Of a DNA stretch of 64,000 nt, positions 29,928 to 41,859 are shown piece after piece. Position 1 is the stretch's first letter, and every line of letters starts with the position of its first letter. The stretch comes from an uncultured Acetobacteraceae bacterium. GTDB taxonomy: Bacteria > Pseudomonadota > Alphaproteobacteria > Acetobacterales > Acetobacteraceae. The translations under genes were made by a program, and so were the position numbers. The notes under the pieces are model-generated. The model saw only the letters and a list, made by a program, of their open reading frames with translations, was not told the origin of the DNA and searched no databases. The stretch covers positions 1 through 64,000 of the forward strand of contig CAIXEA010000042.1 in assembly GCA_903918315.1 (NCBI GenBank), written 5' to 3'.

Positions 29928-30689
29928 ATGGGTCAAAATCTGGCGGGACTGGGGCTGACATTGGACGATTTCACGGGGCAGCGCGCGATCGATGCCCTCG
30001 AACAGGATGACCTTCGCGATGCGTTGCGGGTGGCTGGCGTACCCGACAGCCAGTTGACCTGGCTGGCCTTCCCGCGGGGGCGGCCCGTGAATCGGGTCCT
30101 GATCGCGCGCGACAGCCAAACCGGGCGCTGCAAAGGGCTGATGCTCATTGAAGCCTGCGGGACGGCGGACGAAACGGGCCTGGTGATCGAAGCGGTGATT
30201 CCGGCCTCTTCCCCCGCCGCGCAGACGCTGCTGCGACGGATGATCAGTTTCCTGATCCTGCGCATGCAAACCATGGATGTGCGTCCCGCCGGGCTGATGG
30301 TCTACACTCGCAATCCGCTGTTATGTGCCGTCCTGCAAACGGTCGGGGAGGGTATTCCCGCCGCCGGCTTCTATCCCGATCCGGACGGCCGGGTGATCGC
30401 GTTGCGGACCGCCGGTCTGGCGCATCGGATGGCGGCCGCGGCCGGGGTTGCCGGCCGGTTTGACGTCACCCGCCGCGCGCTCACCGCTGACAGGAGCGCG
30501 ACGGCCGCGGATGGGCCGTTTCCGGCAGTACTGGACCTGCGCCGGGCGGGTGAATCGCAGTTGACCGAAGGGGCCCGGAAGCTGTTTCGTGATCGCCCTG
30601 ATCGAGCACGCCGTCCCGTCCCGGCCGCCGCCGTGGCCACGTTGGCGCCGCCCGCCCAGCCCCCGCGGCGTCAGCACCGGCGGGCCTGA
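29928..30689 (+). CDS. Unrecognised protein, possibly GNAT-like
   Basis: 253 residues that I cannot place in a family. Residues ~50-170 alternate strands and helices (VNRVLIARDSQTGRCKGLML, then a helix of alternating Met/Leu, then PAGLMVYTRNPLLCAVLQTV) in a way reminiscent of an acetyltransferase fold, but the acetyl-CoA-binding loop is not clearly visible. The last ~50 residues are basic and Pro-rich, so nucleic acid or membrane contact is conceivable. No signal peptide or membrane segment. The ATG has AAGGGG 7 bases upstream, and a small AGAGC/GCTCT hairpin lies in the leader. It converges on ligA with a 14-base gap. Confidence 0.7.
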   Translation: MGQNLAGLGLTLDDFTGQRAIDALEQDDLRDALRVAGVPDSQLTWLAFPRGRPVNRVLIARDSQTGRCKGLMLIEACGTADETGLVIEAVIPASSPAAQTLLRRMISFLILRMQTMDVRPAGLMVYTRNPLLCAVLQTVGEGIPAAGFYPDPDGRVIALRTAGLAHRMAAAAGVAGRFDVTRRALTADRSATAADGPFPAVLDLRRAGESQLTEGARKLFRDRPDRARRPVPAAAVATLAPPAQPPRRQHRRA

Positions 30690-30703
30690 TCAGCAGGCAT
30701 TGG

Positions 30704-32972
<2,269 letters not shown>

Positions 32973-33024
32973 GAAGTGGGTCTGAGCGCCCGATCGCGAG
33001 ATTCAGACCCCCGATCATCCCACG

Positions 33025-34722
33025 CTAAGGCAGCGGAACCGCGCCCAGCAACTCATCCGCGGCGGCCCGGGCGGCGCGGGTGATGGTTTCACCCGCCAGC
33101 ATGCGCGCGATTTCCTCCCGCCGATCGGCTGGGGTGAGGTGCTCGACATGGGTCGCGGCCCGGCCGTCGATGGTGGCCTTGGCGACCCGCAGATGGGTCA
33201 GGCCCCGCGCCGCGACCTGGGGACTATGGGTCACGACCAGCACCTGCAGGCCTTCCGCCACCCGGCCCAGCCGCTCCCCGACCGCCGCGGCGGTCGCGCC
33301 GCCGATACCGGAGTCGACTTCATCGAACACCAGCGTCGGGACGACCGACCCGGCAGCGAGGACCACCTTCAGGGCCAGCATCAGCCGCGACATCTCACCG
33401 CCCGAGGCGATGCGCACCAGCGGTCCCGGCTCCTGCCCCGGATTGGTGGCGATCAAAAAGCGCACCAGATCGGCCCCCGCCGCGCCCCAATGGGCTTCTT
33501 CCAGCGGCGCGACATCGGCGTGAAAGCGGGCCTTGTCCAGCCGGAGCGGGGGGAGTTCCCGTGCCACCGCCGAGTCAAGTCGCACCGCGGCGGCCAGGCG
33601 TGCCGCCGATAGCGCGGCGGCGGCTTCCGCATAGCGCGCCTGTCCCTGGCGGGCGGCGTCCTCCAGGGCGGCAATCTCGGCGGAACTGGAATCGATGGCG
33701 GCCAGGCGGGTGCACAGCCGATCGAGCAAGGCGGGCAGCTCGGTGACCGGCACGGCATGCTTGCGGGCGGCGGCGCGCAAGGCAAACAAGCGCTCTTCCG
33801 CCTGTTCCAGCAGACGCGGGTCTGCGTCGGCTTCATGCGCGAGGCGGGTCAGAAGGGTTTCGGCTTCGGCCAGGGCTTCCTCTGCCCGCTCCAGCGCCGT
33901 CATGGCCTCCGCGGCTGGGTTCGTGGCCTCGGGCTGGCTGCTGGGCACCAGCCGCTGCAACGCCCGGGAGGCCGCCCGCAGCGCCCCGGCCGGGCCGCTG
34001 TTGCGCCGATCACGGGGGGTGAGTTCAGCCAGGGCCGCGGCGATGGCTTCCGCGCGCCGTTCCCCCTGCTGCAAACGCTGGCGCTCGGCCGCGAGCTGCT
34101 CCTCCTCCCCGTCGAGGGGGGCGAGCCTGGCCAGTTCGTCCACGGCATGCCGCAGCCATTCCTCATCGCGAACGGCGGCCGCGATCGCGGTGCGGGCGGC
34201 GGCCAGCCGGGCGGTGGCGTCCTGCCACCCGCGCCAGGCGGCGGTGACCGCCTCGCGCAGCGCCTCCGGCACCCCGAACTGATCCAGGAATCCGGCATGG
34301 CTGGCCGGATCGGCCAGGCCCATTTGTTCATGCTGGCCCTGAACTTCCACCAGCAGCATGCCCGCGCGCCGCAACAATGCGACGCCGATCGGCTGGTCGT
34401 TGATGAAGGCCCGCGATCGCCCGTCCTTGGAGAGGATGCGGCGCAGAACGATGTCGTCCTCGATCGCGAGGCCTTGTTCGCGCAGCAGGTCCAGCACCGG
34501 GTGGTCCGGCCTGACGCCGAAACAGGCCGTGACGCTGGCCTGCTCGGTGCCCGCGCGGACCAGCCCCGCATCGGCCCGCGCGCCCAGCGCCAGGCCCAGA
34601 CTGTCCAGCAGAATGGATTTTCCGGCGCCGGTTTCGCCCGTGAGCACGGTCAGACCGGCCCGGAACGAAAGGTCCAGCCGCTCGATCAGGACGACGTCGC
34701 GTATGGCCAGCGCGGTGAGCAT
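33025..34722 (-). CDS. recN: DNA repair protein RecN
   Basis: 565 residues, SMC-like. Walker A GETGAGKSILLDSLGLALG at the N-terminus, two long Ala/Glu/Arg-rich coiled-coil stretches around a globular hinge, and the C-terminal signature/Walker B part (ASGGEMSRLMLALK, LVFDEVDSGIGG). It holds DNA ends and assists double-strand break repair. bamD lies 21 bases upstream on the same strand, so the two are probably co-transcribed. Confidence 0.96.
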   Translation of the reverse strand: MLTALAIRDVVLIERLDLSFRAGLTVLTGETGAGKSILLDSLGLALGARADAGLVRAGTEQASVTACFGVRPDHPVLDLLREQGLAIEDDIVLRRILSKDGRSRAFINDQPIGVALLRRAGMLLVEVQGQHEQMGLADPASHAGFLDQFGVPEALREAVTAAWRGWQDATARLAAARTAIAAAVRDEEWLRHAVDELARLAPLDGEEEQLAAERQRLQQGERRAEAIAAALAELTPRDRRNSGPAGALRAASRALQRLVPSSQPEATNPAAEAMTALERAEEALAEAETLLTRLAHEADADPRLLEQAEERLFALRAAARKHAVPVTELPALLDRLCTRLAAIDSSSAEIAALEDAARQGQARYAEAAAALSAARLAAAVRLDSAVARELPPLRLDKARFHADVAPLEEAHWGAAGADLVRFLIATNPGQEPGPLVRIASGGEMSRLMLALKVVLAAGSVVPTLVFDEVDSGIGGATAAAVGERLGRVAEGLQVLVVTHSPQVAARGLTHLRVAKATIDGRAATHVEHLTPADRREEIARMLAGETITRAARAAADELLGAVPLP

Positions 34723-34743
34723 GCGGCGACCGCGCCCGCGGCG

Positions 34744-35661
34744 TCAGAAGACGGAATGCCAGGCGCGCGAGAAGAAGCCGCGACCGGTGTCTGGATTCGC
34801 CTCATCGGAGGGCGTCAGGACGCGGTCGCCTGTCAGCTGCGCGTAGCTGTCTTCGTACCAAGGGCTGCCGGGGTAGTTGTGCCCGAGCACAGCCGCCGTG
34901 GTGCGCGCCTGATCCTTCAGGCCGAGGATCAGGTAAAGCTCTGTGAGCCGGTGTAGGGCTTCCGGCACGTGGTTGGTGGTCTGGTATTCGTCGACCACTT
35001 TTTGGAAGCGGCCCAACGCGGCCTGGTACAGGTGCTGCTTTTCATACCAGCGCCCGATTTCCATTTCCTTGCCGGCCAGATGGTCGCGGCACAGATCGAT
35101 CTTCAGGCGGGCATCGCGGGCATAGGACGAGTCCGGGAAGCGGTTCACGACATCCTGAAGCGCGGCCATGGCTTGCTCGGTCCCATGCTGATCCCGTTGG
35201 ATGTCGGTGATCTGCTCATAATAAGACAGCGCCCGCAGATAATAGGCGTAGGCGGCGTTGCGATGCGCCGGATGCAACTGGATGAAACGGTCGAGCGTTC
35301 CGATCGCGTCGGTGTAATGGTTTTGCAGATACTGGGTGTAGCCGTGCATCAGCTGCGCGTTCACCGCCCAACTGGAATAGGGGTAGTTCTGCTCGACCCC
35401 CGTGAACTGCGTCGCGGCCGTCGCGTAGCGCTTGCTGTTCAGCGCATCGAGACCGTTGTTGTACATATCCTCGACCGGTGCGGCGGGGATGTTCGACGCA
35501 TCATCCTCTTTCGATGAACTGCACGCCGCCAGAAGCGGGAGCAGCATCGCACCAATGAGCATGGCTCGGACGAATCGGCCACGCCCCGAGTCGGAACGGG
35601 GGGGGGCAAAGCGCGCGCTCACGCGGCTTTGGGCGGGAATCCGGGGGCGGGTCTGGTCCAT
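34744..35661 (-). CDS. bamD: Outer-membrane assembly lipoprotein BamD
   Basis: 305 residues. A basic N-terminus with a lipoprotein signal ends at LLAACSSS, where Cys would be lipidated, and about five TPR repeats follow (about 70-270, including NNGLDALNSKRYATAATQF). BamD is an essential partner of BamA in inserting beta-barrel proteins into the outer membrane. The start at 35661 gives a leader (~34 residues before the signal) that is longer than usual; the true start may be internal. In this window, the predicted outer-membrane proteins at 4953 and 63290 are candidate clients. Confidence 0.93.
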   Translation of the reverse strand: MDQTRPRIPAQSRVSARFAPPRSDSGRGRFVRAMLIGAMLLPLLAACSSSKEDDASNIPAAPVEDMYNNGLDALNSKRYATAATQFTGVEQNYPYSSWAVNAQLMHGYTQYLQNHYTDAIGTLDRFIQLHPAHRNAAYAYYLRALSYYEQITDIQRDQHGTEQAMAALQDVVNRFPDSSYARDARLKIDLCRDHLAGKEMEIGRWYEKQHLYQAALGRFQKVVDEYQTTNHVPEALHRLTELYLILGLKDQARTTAAVLGHNYPGSPWYEDSYAQLTGDRVLTPSDEANPDTGRGFFSRAWHSVF

Positions 35662-35728
35662 CTGGGTGTCTATAGCACAGGTCCTGGCGTCGCGAAGAGC
35701 CACCCGCATGAACAATGACGCGGGATTG

Positions 35729-36679
35729 TCAGGCCGCCACGGCGACGGGGGCGGGGCCGCCAATCCACTGCCAGGCCGCCGTGTCAGCGAAGAGCGCCCG
35801 CAACAGCTTGTTGTTCAAGGCATGGCCGGTTCGATGGGCCACGAAGCGGCCGTGCAGCGAGGCCCCCGCGAGCGCCAGATCACCCACCGCGTCCAGCAGC
35901 TTGTGACGCGCGAATTCACGCGGCATCCGCAGGCCCGAGGGGTTGAGCACCCGATCACGGTCAACGACCACGGCATTGTCGAGGCTGCCGCCAAGCGCCA
36001 ATCCCGCTTGCTGGAGCTGCGCGACTTCCTCCGCCATCGCGAAGGTACGGGCGCGCGACAACTCATCGCGGAAGGTGTTCGGCGTCAGGCGCAGCGCGCA
36101 ACCCTGGCGGCCGATGGCGGCGGCGGGGAAATCAATCGTCAGTTCCATGTCCAGCACCGGCGGCGCGACACGGGACAAGCGGGGAAAGGGTTGTAATTCC
36201 GCGAATGCCTCCCCATCCGTCACCCGCACCGGGCGCAGGATTTCGATCATGGCGCGCGGGGCGTCCTGTTCGACCACGCCGGCACAATCCAGCAGGAACA
36301 GGAACGGGGCCGCGGAGCCATCCATGATGGGCACTTCGGGGCCATCGATTTCGATCAACAGATTGTCGATGCCGGCACCGGCTAGGGCGGCCATGAGATG
36401 CTCAACGGTTCCGACTCGCGCGGCATCAGACGCAATCACCGTGCACAGACGCGTATCGGTGACGCGGTCGTACTGGGCCGGAATATCCAGCCCCAGATCC
36501 GTCCGGCGAAACACGATGCCATGATCGGCTGGTGCGGGTTGGAGCGTCAGGCTGGTGCGCCGACCCGAGTGCACGCCAACCCCAACGCAGCCGATGGCCG
36601 TCTTGACGGTCCGCTGGCACAGCGTATTCGCCGTGCCCTCCAGCGTTTCGTTAAACAGGAAGGCTTGCATCCCGTCCAT
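35729..36679 (-). CDS. lpxC: UDP-3-O-acyl-N-acetylglucosamine deacetylase
   Basis: 316 residues. The zinc-binding His in GTVEHLMAAL (about residue 94) and the HKLLDAVGDL pair (His and Asp), plus the catalytic His in RTGHALNN, are all present. It performs the committed step of lipid A synthesis. The position after ftsZ follows the usual dcw order. 36680-36985 upstream carries only repeats, so a separate promoter may lie there. Confidence 0.96.
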   Translation of the reverse strand: MDGMQAFLFNETLEGTANTLCQRTVKTAIGCVGVGVHSGRRTSLTLQPAPADHGIVFRRTDLGLDIPAQYDRVTDTRLCTVIASDAARVGTVEHLMAALAGAGIDNLLIEIDGPEVPIMDGSAAPFLFLLDCAGVVEQDAPRAMIEILRPVRVTDGEAFAELQPFPRLSRVAPPVLDMELTIDFPAAAIGRQGCALRLTPNTFRDELSRARTFAMAEEVAQLQQAGLALGGSLDNAVVVDRDRVLNPSGLRMPREFARHKLLDAVGDLALAGASLHGRFVAHRTGHALNNKLLRALFADTAAWQWIGGPAPVAVAA

Positions 36680-36835
36680 GATCGGTCTTCCCAGCCAGCG
36701 TTGAGCGGGATCGCCCGTGCTACGGCTTGCTTCTAAGACCGGGTGCGGTGTCGTGGCGAGTCAATGATTGTTGCCGAATATTTCGGTCTAATCACCTGAT
36801 TCGCCACGATTTGCTGCGACGCGATAGTTCATACT

Positions 36836-36885
36836 GATCACAGGATTCAGACCTTCGGTTATTCCACCTCCGGCCATCCTGTTCT
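36836..36885. repeat. Single copy of the 55-bp repeat family
   Basis: About 50 bases similar to the tandem units at 57605-57732 (shared ATTCAGACCTTCGGT and ATTCCACCTCCGG blocks). It is followed by a second palindrome-rich stretch up to 36946. Together they occupy the ftsZ-lpxC gap (36680-36985). Confidence 0.65.
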
Positions 36886-36946
36886 AGAGCGTGATCGGCG
36901 GAGGTGGAATCACCGGAGCCGTGAATCACGCGATCAAACAATCGGT

Positions 36947-36988
36947 TAGAGCATGTCCGGTGCGCCTGAAAGCACCGGACATGCTCTA
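36947..36988 (-). terminator. Perfect palindrome overlapping the ftsZ stop codon
   Basis: A 17-bp perfect stem TAGAGCATGTCCGGTGC / GCACCGGACATGCTCTA with an 8-base loop. The ftsZ TAG stop lies in the right arm. Little T follows on the minus strand (GATTGTTTG). It probably ends or stabilises the division-gene transcript. The sequence also resembles alphaproteobacterial intergenic palindromes, so it may be a mobile-type repeat as well. Confidence 0.55.
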
Positions 36989-38584
36989 GTGGGCGTTTCC
37001 CTGACGGCGTAGGAAGGTCGGGATGTCCAGCAAGGGCGCGGCGTCGTCGCTGGACGGTTGCTGCTGCATCGGCGGGATCTGTCCGGCTGCCGCCGCCCGC
37101 TGCTCGGTATAGAGGCTATCCGGCCGCTGCACGGGCACATCCCGGACTGGCGGGGCCTGCAGGCCGAGTGAGCGGGTCATGCGTGAGAACAGGCTACCCC
37201 CCCTGCTCGGCGCGGGCGGGATCGGATTGGTCGCCTGCGTGCGCATCTCGACCGGCGGCATGGTCTGGGTCCGGACCGCGGTGTTGAACAGGCTGGCCGC
37301 ATCCGCGGCCGGGGCCGCGGTGCCATAGGCCGGTTGCTTGGGGTGGAAGCGCGCGGGCGTCGCCGGCTGCTGCAGCGGCGGGGCCACGGCGGCCGGGCGG
37401 GGGGCTTCGGTCTGGGCTGGCGGGCGGGCATCCACCTCCATCGCCTGGACTTCGCGCACCGCCGATGTCGGGCGGAGCTGTGGGATCGGTGTCTGGCTGA
37501 CCGCCGCGACACCGGCCGTGGCGGGCTGCGTCCCGCTCGGTACGATGGGCTGCGGCGCGGGCTTGGCGCCGCCATTGACGGCGACCAGGCGTGGGGCCTG
37601 GGCTTCGTCGCGCGGGCGGTCGATGCCGGTTGCGACGACGGAGACGCGGATCCGGCCGTTCAGCGATTCCTCGATCGCCGAACCGAAGATGACATTCGCC
37701 TCGTCGTCCACTTCGTTGCGGATGCGGGTGACGGCTTCATCGACCTCGAACAAGGTCAGATCTTCACCGCCGGTGATGTTGATCAGCAGGCCCTTGGCGC
37801 CGCGCATGCTGGTGTCGTCGAGCAGGGGGTTGTTGATGGCGGCTTCCGCGGCGCGGACCGCGCGGCCCTCGCCCTCGGCCTCCCCGGTGCCCATCATCGC
37901 CTTGCCCATCTCTGCCATGACGGCGCGGATGTCAGCGAAGTCGAGGTTAATCAGGCCATTGGCCATCATCAGATCGGTCACGCCGCGCACGCCCATGTAC
38001 AGGACCTGGTCGGCCATCTTGAACGCATCCTTCCAGGTGGTGCGTTCAGTGGCCATCCGGAACAGGTTCTGGTTCGGGATGACGATCAGCGTATCGACGT
38101 ATTGTTGCAGTTCTTCAATGCCGGCGTCGGCCGAGCGGCCGCGCTTCACGCCTTCGAAGTCAAACGGTTTGGTGACGACGCCAACGGTCAGGATGTTGCG
38201 CTCCCGGGCCATGCGCGCGATGACCGGCGCGGCGCCGGTGCCGGTGCCGCCGCCCATGCCGGCGGTGATGAACACCATGTGCGCGCCATCGAGGTGGCGG
38301 TACAACTCATCGGCGGCTTCTTCCGCCGCGGCGCGCCCGACGTCGGGCTTGGCACCCGCGCCCAGGCCCTGGGTGATATGCGGGCCAAGCTGGATGCGGC
38401 GTTCCGCGCGGCTGTGCATCAGCTGCTGGGCATCGGTGTTCGCGACGACGAACTCCACCCCCTGCAGATTGGCCGCGATCATGTTGTCGACGGCGTTGGT
38501 TCCGCCGCCCCCCACGCCGATCACGGTGATCCGGGGCGTGAAGTCGGTATGGGCCTGCGGTGGGATGATCAGGTTCAAGGTCAT
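36986..38584 (-). CDS. ftsZ: Cell division protein FtsZ
   Basis: 532 residues. The GTPase domain contains [10 protein letters not shown] and the tubulin signature [11 protein letters not shown], then the T7 loop ([12 protein letters not shown]). After residue ~320 comes a long Pro/Ala/Gln-rich linker of ~190 residues, far longer than in E. coli, and the conserved C-terminal peptide ([12 protein letters not shown]) that binds FtsA and other partners. ATG 38584 has GGGGGAG upstream. It polymerises into the Z ring at mid-cell. Confidence 0.97.
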   Translation of the reverse strand: MTLNLIIPPQAHTDFTPRITVIGVGGGGTNAVDNMIAANLQGVEFVVANTDAQQLMHSRAERRIQLGPHITQGLGAGAKPDVGRAAAEEAADELYRHLDGAHMVFITAGMGGGTGTGAAPVIARMARERNILTVGVVTKPFDFEGVKRGRSADAGIEELQQYVDTLIVIPNQNLFRMATERTTWKDAFKMADQVLYMGVRGVTDLMMANGLINLDFADIRAVMAEMGKAMMGTGEAEGEGRAVRAAEAAINNPLLDDTSMRGAKGLLINITGGEDLTLFEVDEAVTRIRNEVDDEANVIFGSAIEESLNGRIRVSVVATGIDRPRDEAQAPRLVAVNGGAKPAPQPIVPSGTQPATAGVAAVSQTPIPQLRPTSAVREVQAMEVDARPPAQTEAPRPAAVAPPLQQPATPARFHPKQPAYGTAAPAADAASLFNTAVRTQTMPPVEMRTQATNPIPPAPSRGGSLFSRMTRSLGLQAPPVRDVPVQRPDSLYTEQRAAAAGQIPPMQQQPSSDDAAPLLDIPTFLRRQGNAH

Positions 38585-38671
38585 TGTTTCACTCCCCCGT
38601 CGCGACGGGACCAAAGTCAGGTTGACTGGTTACGACACACCGTCCGATTCGCCAGAGAGTCCCTGGGCGTT

Positions 38672-39970
38672 TCATACGCGTTCGGTCAGAAAATTAACCA
38701 GCCGGCGCAGCAGGCCGGTGGGTTGCGGTTCATCCATATCGACGTCCTGGAAGCCGCGGCCTTCCCCGGCCGCCCAGGTCAGCAAACCAGCCGCCGTCGC
38801 GAAGGCGGGGCCGGATGCCATCTCTGGCAGGCCCCGCAGGGTGACCGGGCGGCCCAGGCGGACCTTGCGATCCAGAATGCGTGCGGCCAATTCCCGCACG
38901 CCGGCCAGCTGGCAGGCCCCGCCCGTCAGCACCACCCGGTTGCCGGCGGCCCGCGACAGGCCGGCGCTGTCGAGCCGGTCGCGGATGATTTCGAAGGTCT
39001 CTTCGATTCGCGGACGGATGATGCTGACGACCTGGCTGCGTGGCACGCGCGCGTGCTGGTGATCCTCCTCGCCGACGATCGGGACCATCAGGATCTCTTT
39101 CTCGTCGTCCGGGCTGCTTTCGACGTTGCCATACAGCGTCTTCAACCGCTCCGCCGCCACCAGTGTCGTCGACAGGCCAGCCGCGAGGTCGGAGGTGACA
39201 TGCAGGCCGCCAATGGGAATCTGCGCGGTGTGCAACAATTGCCCATCCGCGAAGACCGCCACGCCGGTGGTGCCGCCGCCCATGTCGATCACGGTGCTGC
39301 CAAGCGTGCGCTCATCATCCACCAGAATCGACAGACCCGCCGCGAAAGGGGACGAAACCTGATCCAGAATGCTCAGATCGCAGCGGCCAATGCAGGCCTC
39401 CAGCGTGCGCAGCGCCATGTCCGCGGCATCGACGATATGCAGCCGCGCGTTCAGCGTGGTGCAGAACAGCCCGCGTGGATCCGTCACCTGGTCGGTGGCG
39501 TCGACCGAGAAATTCAACGGCAGCGCATGGATCGCCTTGCGCCCCGCGGTCGCCGCCCGGGATCGGCCCTCGGTCACGACGGCGCTGATGTCCTTGCCCA
39601 CCACTTCGCGCCCGCCAATATGCCACTGCACATTGCTCAGACGGGATTCGGGCTGGCCACAGGACAGATTGACGGTCACCGAACTGAGCCGTGTGTCCGC
39701 CATATCCTCCGCCTGTCCGACGCAGGCGCGGATGGCGCGTTCGGCCTCCGCGAGATCGACGATATTGCTGCCCCGCACGCCGCGCGCTTTCTGCCAGCCA
39801 AAGCCGAGCACACGGGGCATGCCGTCGCTTTCGACCCGTCCGATCAGGCAGGCGATCTTGGTCGTACCAATATCCAGCACCCCGAACGGCCCGGCGCGTT
39901 GCAGGCGCGGCCGATCGGCCAGATCGGGCTCGATGGGGGGCGGTAAGTGGCGGCCAGACATGGCATTCAT
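38672..39970 (-). CDS. ftsA: Cell division protein FtsA
   Basis: 432 residues of the actin/Hsp70 fold. Nucleotide motifs GVLDIGTTKIACLIG and IDMGGGTTGVAVF are present, as is a 1C region; the C-terminal amphipathic helix LLRRLVNFLTERV tethers FtsA to the membrane. It anchors FtsZ and recruits late divisome proteins. There is an 87-base gap to ftsZ, which could hold an internal promoter. Two ATGs (39970, 39961) fit the ribosome site. Confidence 0.96.
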   Translation of the reverse strand: MNAMSGRHLPPPIEPDLADRPRLQRAGPFGVLDIGTTKIACLIGRVESDGMPRVLGFGWQKARGVRGSNIVDLAEAERAIRACVGQAEDMADTRLSSVTVNLSCGQPESRLSNVQWHIGGREVVGKDISAVVTEGRSRAATAGRKAIHALPLNFSVDATDQVTDPRGLFCTTLNARLHIVDAADMALRTLEACIGRCDLSILDQVSSPFAAGLSILVDDERTLGSTVIDMGGGTTGVAVFADGQLLHTAQIPIGGLHVTSDLAAGLSTTLVAAERLKTLYGNVESSPDDEKEILMVPIVGEEDHQHARVPRSQVVSIIRPRIEETFEIIRDRLDSAGLSRAAGNRVVLTGGACQLAGVRELAARILDRKVRLGRPVTLRGLPEMASGPAFATAAGLLTWAAGEGRGFQDVDMDEPQPTGLLRRLVNFLTERV

Positions 39971-39983
39971 CCTCCAACGCTCC

Positions 39984-40895
39984 TCATGTCGGTTTCTTCG
40001 CGACCGTGGGGGTCACGGCCGGCGGGCTCGGGGGCCGCGGCAGCGCCTGTGCGGCGTCGGCGCCGGTCTCCGGGCTCGGCCGCAGCACCAGCCGATCACC
40101 GAGGCGCATGTCGATGGCCGCCAGGGGGCGGTCGAGCAAAGCGTGCTCCTGGTGCAATTGCATCAGCCGCTCGACGGCCTCTTTTTCATGCCCCTCGGGT
40201 AGCATCACATCGGTGCCGGTCTTCATGTGCAGGTTCCACCGCCGCTCCCCCACGCGCACGGATGCGAAGATCCGTTCGCTGAGCGCGGGAAACGGCTCCA
40301 GCACCTTCATCAGCCGGGCTGCGTCGCGTTCGGCACCCTTGCCCATCACGATCGGAAGCTTGCCATCGAACCGATGGAAATCCTGATCCGCCACCTGGTT
40401 GCCGTTGCGGTCGATCAGGACCAGCTTTTTATCCTTCATCCAGAAGGCGAAGGGCTCCCGCTCCTGCACCACCACCACGATCGTGCCAGGCAGACGCCGT
40501 TCCACCGTCGCCTGCGCGACCCAGGGCAGGGTCTCGATCCGCTGGCGGGCGTGCTCGACCGAGAAACCCAGGATCGGATCGCCTTCGCTGACCCCGAGTG
40601 CCGCGCGCAGCAGCGGTTTCGGCGTGTTCCCGTCCCGCGGCAGATCGATATGGGCCACCAGCAAGCCCGCCCCGCCGGTGGCGTTGCCGAGGCGTTCGCG
40701 CAGGCTGGCGATGGTGCCGCCCGGCGCGACCGTTTGCACCGCCGCCGCGCAGAGCCCGACAACGACCGAGCCAAAGACCGTCCAGGCCACCGGCCGCGCC
40801 CATTTCCGGGCCTTACGCAACAGCATGGCCCGCTTGCTGAGGCGGTCCTTCACCGAGTTGCGCGGCGTGGCGCGCGATGTCGGGGCGCGGCTCAT
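39984..40895 (-). CDS. ftsQ: Cell division protein FtsQ
   Basis: 303 residues. A basic cytoplasmic N-terminus (about 1-35), one transmembrane helix (about 36-54) and a periplasmic POTRA-type plus beta domain (about 85-265; ERRLPGTIVVVVQEREPFAFW). The final ~30 residues are Pro/Ala-rich. FtsQ bridges early and late divisome proteins and binds FtsL and FtsB. No ftsB is present in this window. Confidence 0.94.
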   Translation of the reverse strand: MSRAPTSRATPRNSVKDRLSKRAMLLRKARKWARPVAWTVFGSVVVGLCAAAVQTVAPGGTIASLRERLGNATGGAGLLVAHIDLPRDGNTPKPLLRAALGVSEGDPILGFSVEHARQRIETLPWVAQATVERRLPGTIVVVVQEREPFAFWMKDKKLVLIDRNGNQVADQDFHRFDGKLPIVMGKGAERDAARLMKVLEPFPALSERIFASVRVGERRWNLHMKTGTDVMLPEGHEKEAVERLMQLHQEHALLDRPLAAIDMRLGDRLVLRPSPETGADAAQALPRPPSPPAVTPTVAKKPT

Positions 40896-40938
40896 GGCGT
40901 CCTGACCTCGCGGGTCACGAAAATGGGGCGGGGTGGCA

Positions 40939-41859
40939 TCACATGCGGCATGCGGCGTTCTCCACCATCCAGGCGCACAGGGCCGGGAATGGCATGCCCA
41001 GATGCGCCGCCTGTTCCGGTAGCAGGGAGGTGGGCGTCAGGCCGGGCTGGGTATTGATTTCCAGCAGCACCAGCCGGCCGGGCTCACCGTTTGTGTCATT
41101 GTAACGGAAATCGCAACGGGTGGCGCCGCGGCAGCCCAGCGCCCGATGCGCGGCGACGGCGATGTCCTTGGCCTGCGCGGCGATGTCGGGATGCACGACG
41201 GCCGGCAGCACATGGCGGCTGCCACCGGCTGCGTATTTCGATTCGTAATCGTAGAAAACGCCCGCATCGGCCAGAATTTCGGTGACCGTCAACGCCCGCT
41301 CACCCATCACCGCGACGGTCAGTTCGCGGCCAGGGATGTATTCCTCCACCAGCGCCACGGGGCCAAAGGTCCAGCTGCGCGCGACATCGACGCGCCGGTT
41401 GTCGCCGGCCCTGATGATGGTGACGCCGACCGAGGAGCCCTCATTGAGGGGTTTGATGACATAGGGCAGGGGCAGGGGGTCGCCGGCCTCCAGCTCCGCG
41501 ATATCGACGATCCGCCCGGCCGCGACGGGCAGGCCGGCGGCGGCGAACAGCGCCTTGGCGGCGGCCTTGTCCATCGCCACGGCGGAGGCGCGGACGCCGG
41601 AATGGGTGTAAGGGATGCCCATCAGATCGAGCAGGCCCTGGATCGCGCCGTCCTCACCGAACCGGCCGTGCAAGGCATTGAACACCACGTCGGGGCGCGG
41701 GCTCAGCGCCGCGATCATGGCCCCGATATCGTCGGTGACGTCGATCGGCACCACCTCAAACCCGGCTTCCCGCAGCGCCGCGATCACCTGCGCGCCGCTG
41801 GTCAGGCTCACCGCGCGTTCGGCGGACAGGCCGCCATAGAGAACCGCGACCCGGGTCAT
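40939..41859 (-). CDS. ddl: D-alanine-D-alanine ligase
   Basis: 306 residues of the ATP-grasp fold. The N-terminal [16 protein letters not shown], the central [15 protein letters not shown] and the C-terminal [15 protein letters not shown] motifs are clear. It makes D-Ala-D-Ala for MurF. ATG 41859 overlaps the murB stop by four bases; a longer frame exists but is not needed. Confidence 0.96.
   Translation of the reverse strand: MTRVAVLYGGLSAERAVSLTSGAQVIAALREAGFEVVPIDVTDDIGAMIAALSPRPDVVFNALHGRFGEDGAIQGLLDLMGIPYTHSGVRASAVAMDKAAAKALFAAAGLPVAAGRIVDIAELEAGDPLPLPYVIKPLNEGSSVGVTIIRAGDNRRVDVARSWTFGPVALVEEYIPGRELTVAVMGERALTVTEILADAGVFYDYESKYAAGGSRHVLPAVVHPDIAAQAKDIAVAAHRALGCRGATRCDFRYNDTNGEPGRLVLLEINTQPGLTPTSLLPEQAAHLGMPFPALCAWMVENAACRM

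Noticed and set aside
37334-39946. Very long open frame on the plus strand across ftsZ and ftsA
   Set aside because: It is antisense to two certain genes; long antisense frames are expected in GC-rich DNA, and the translation is His/Arg/Gln-rich with no known domain.
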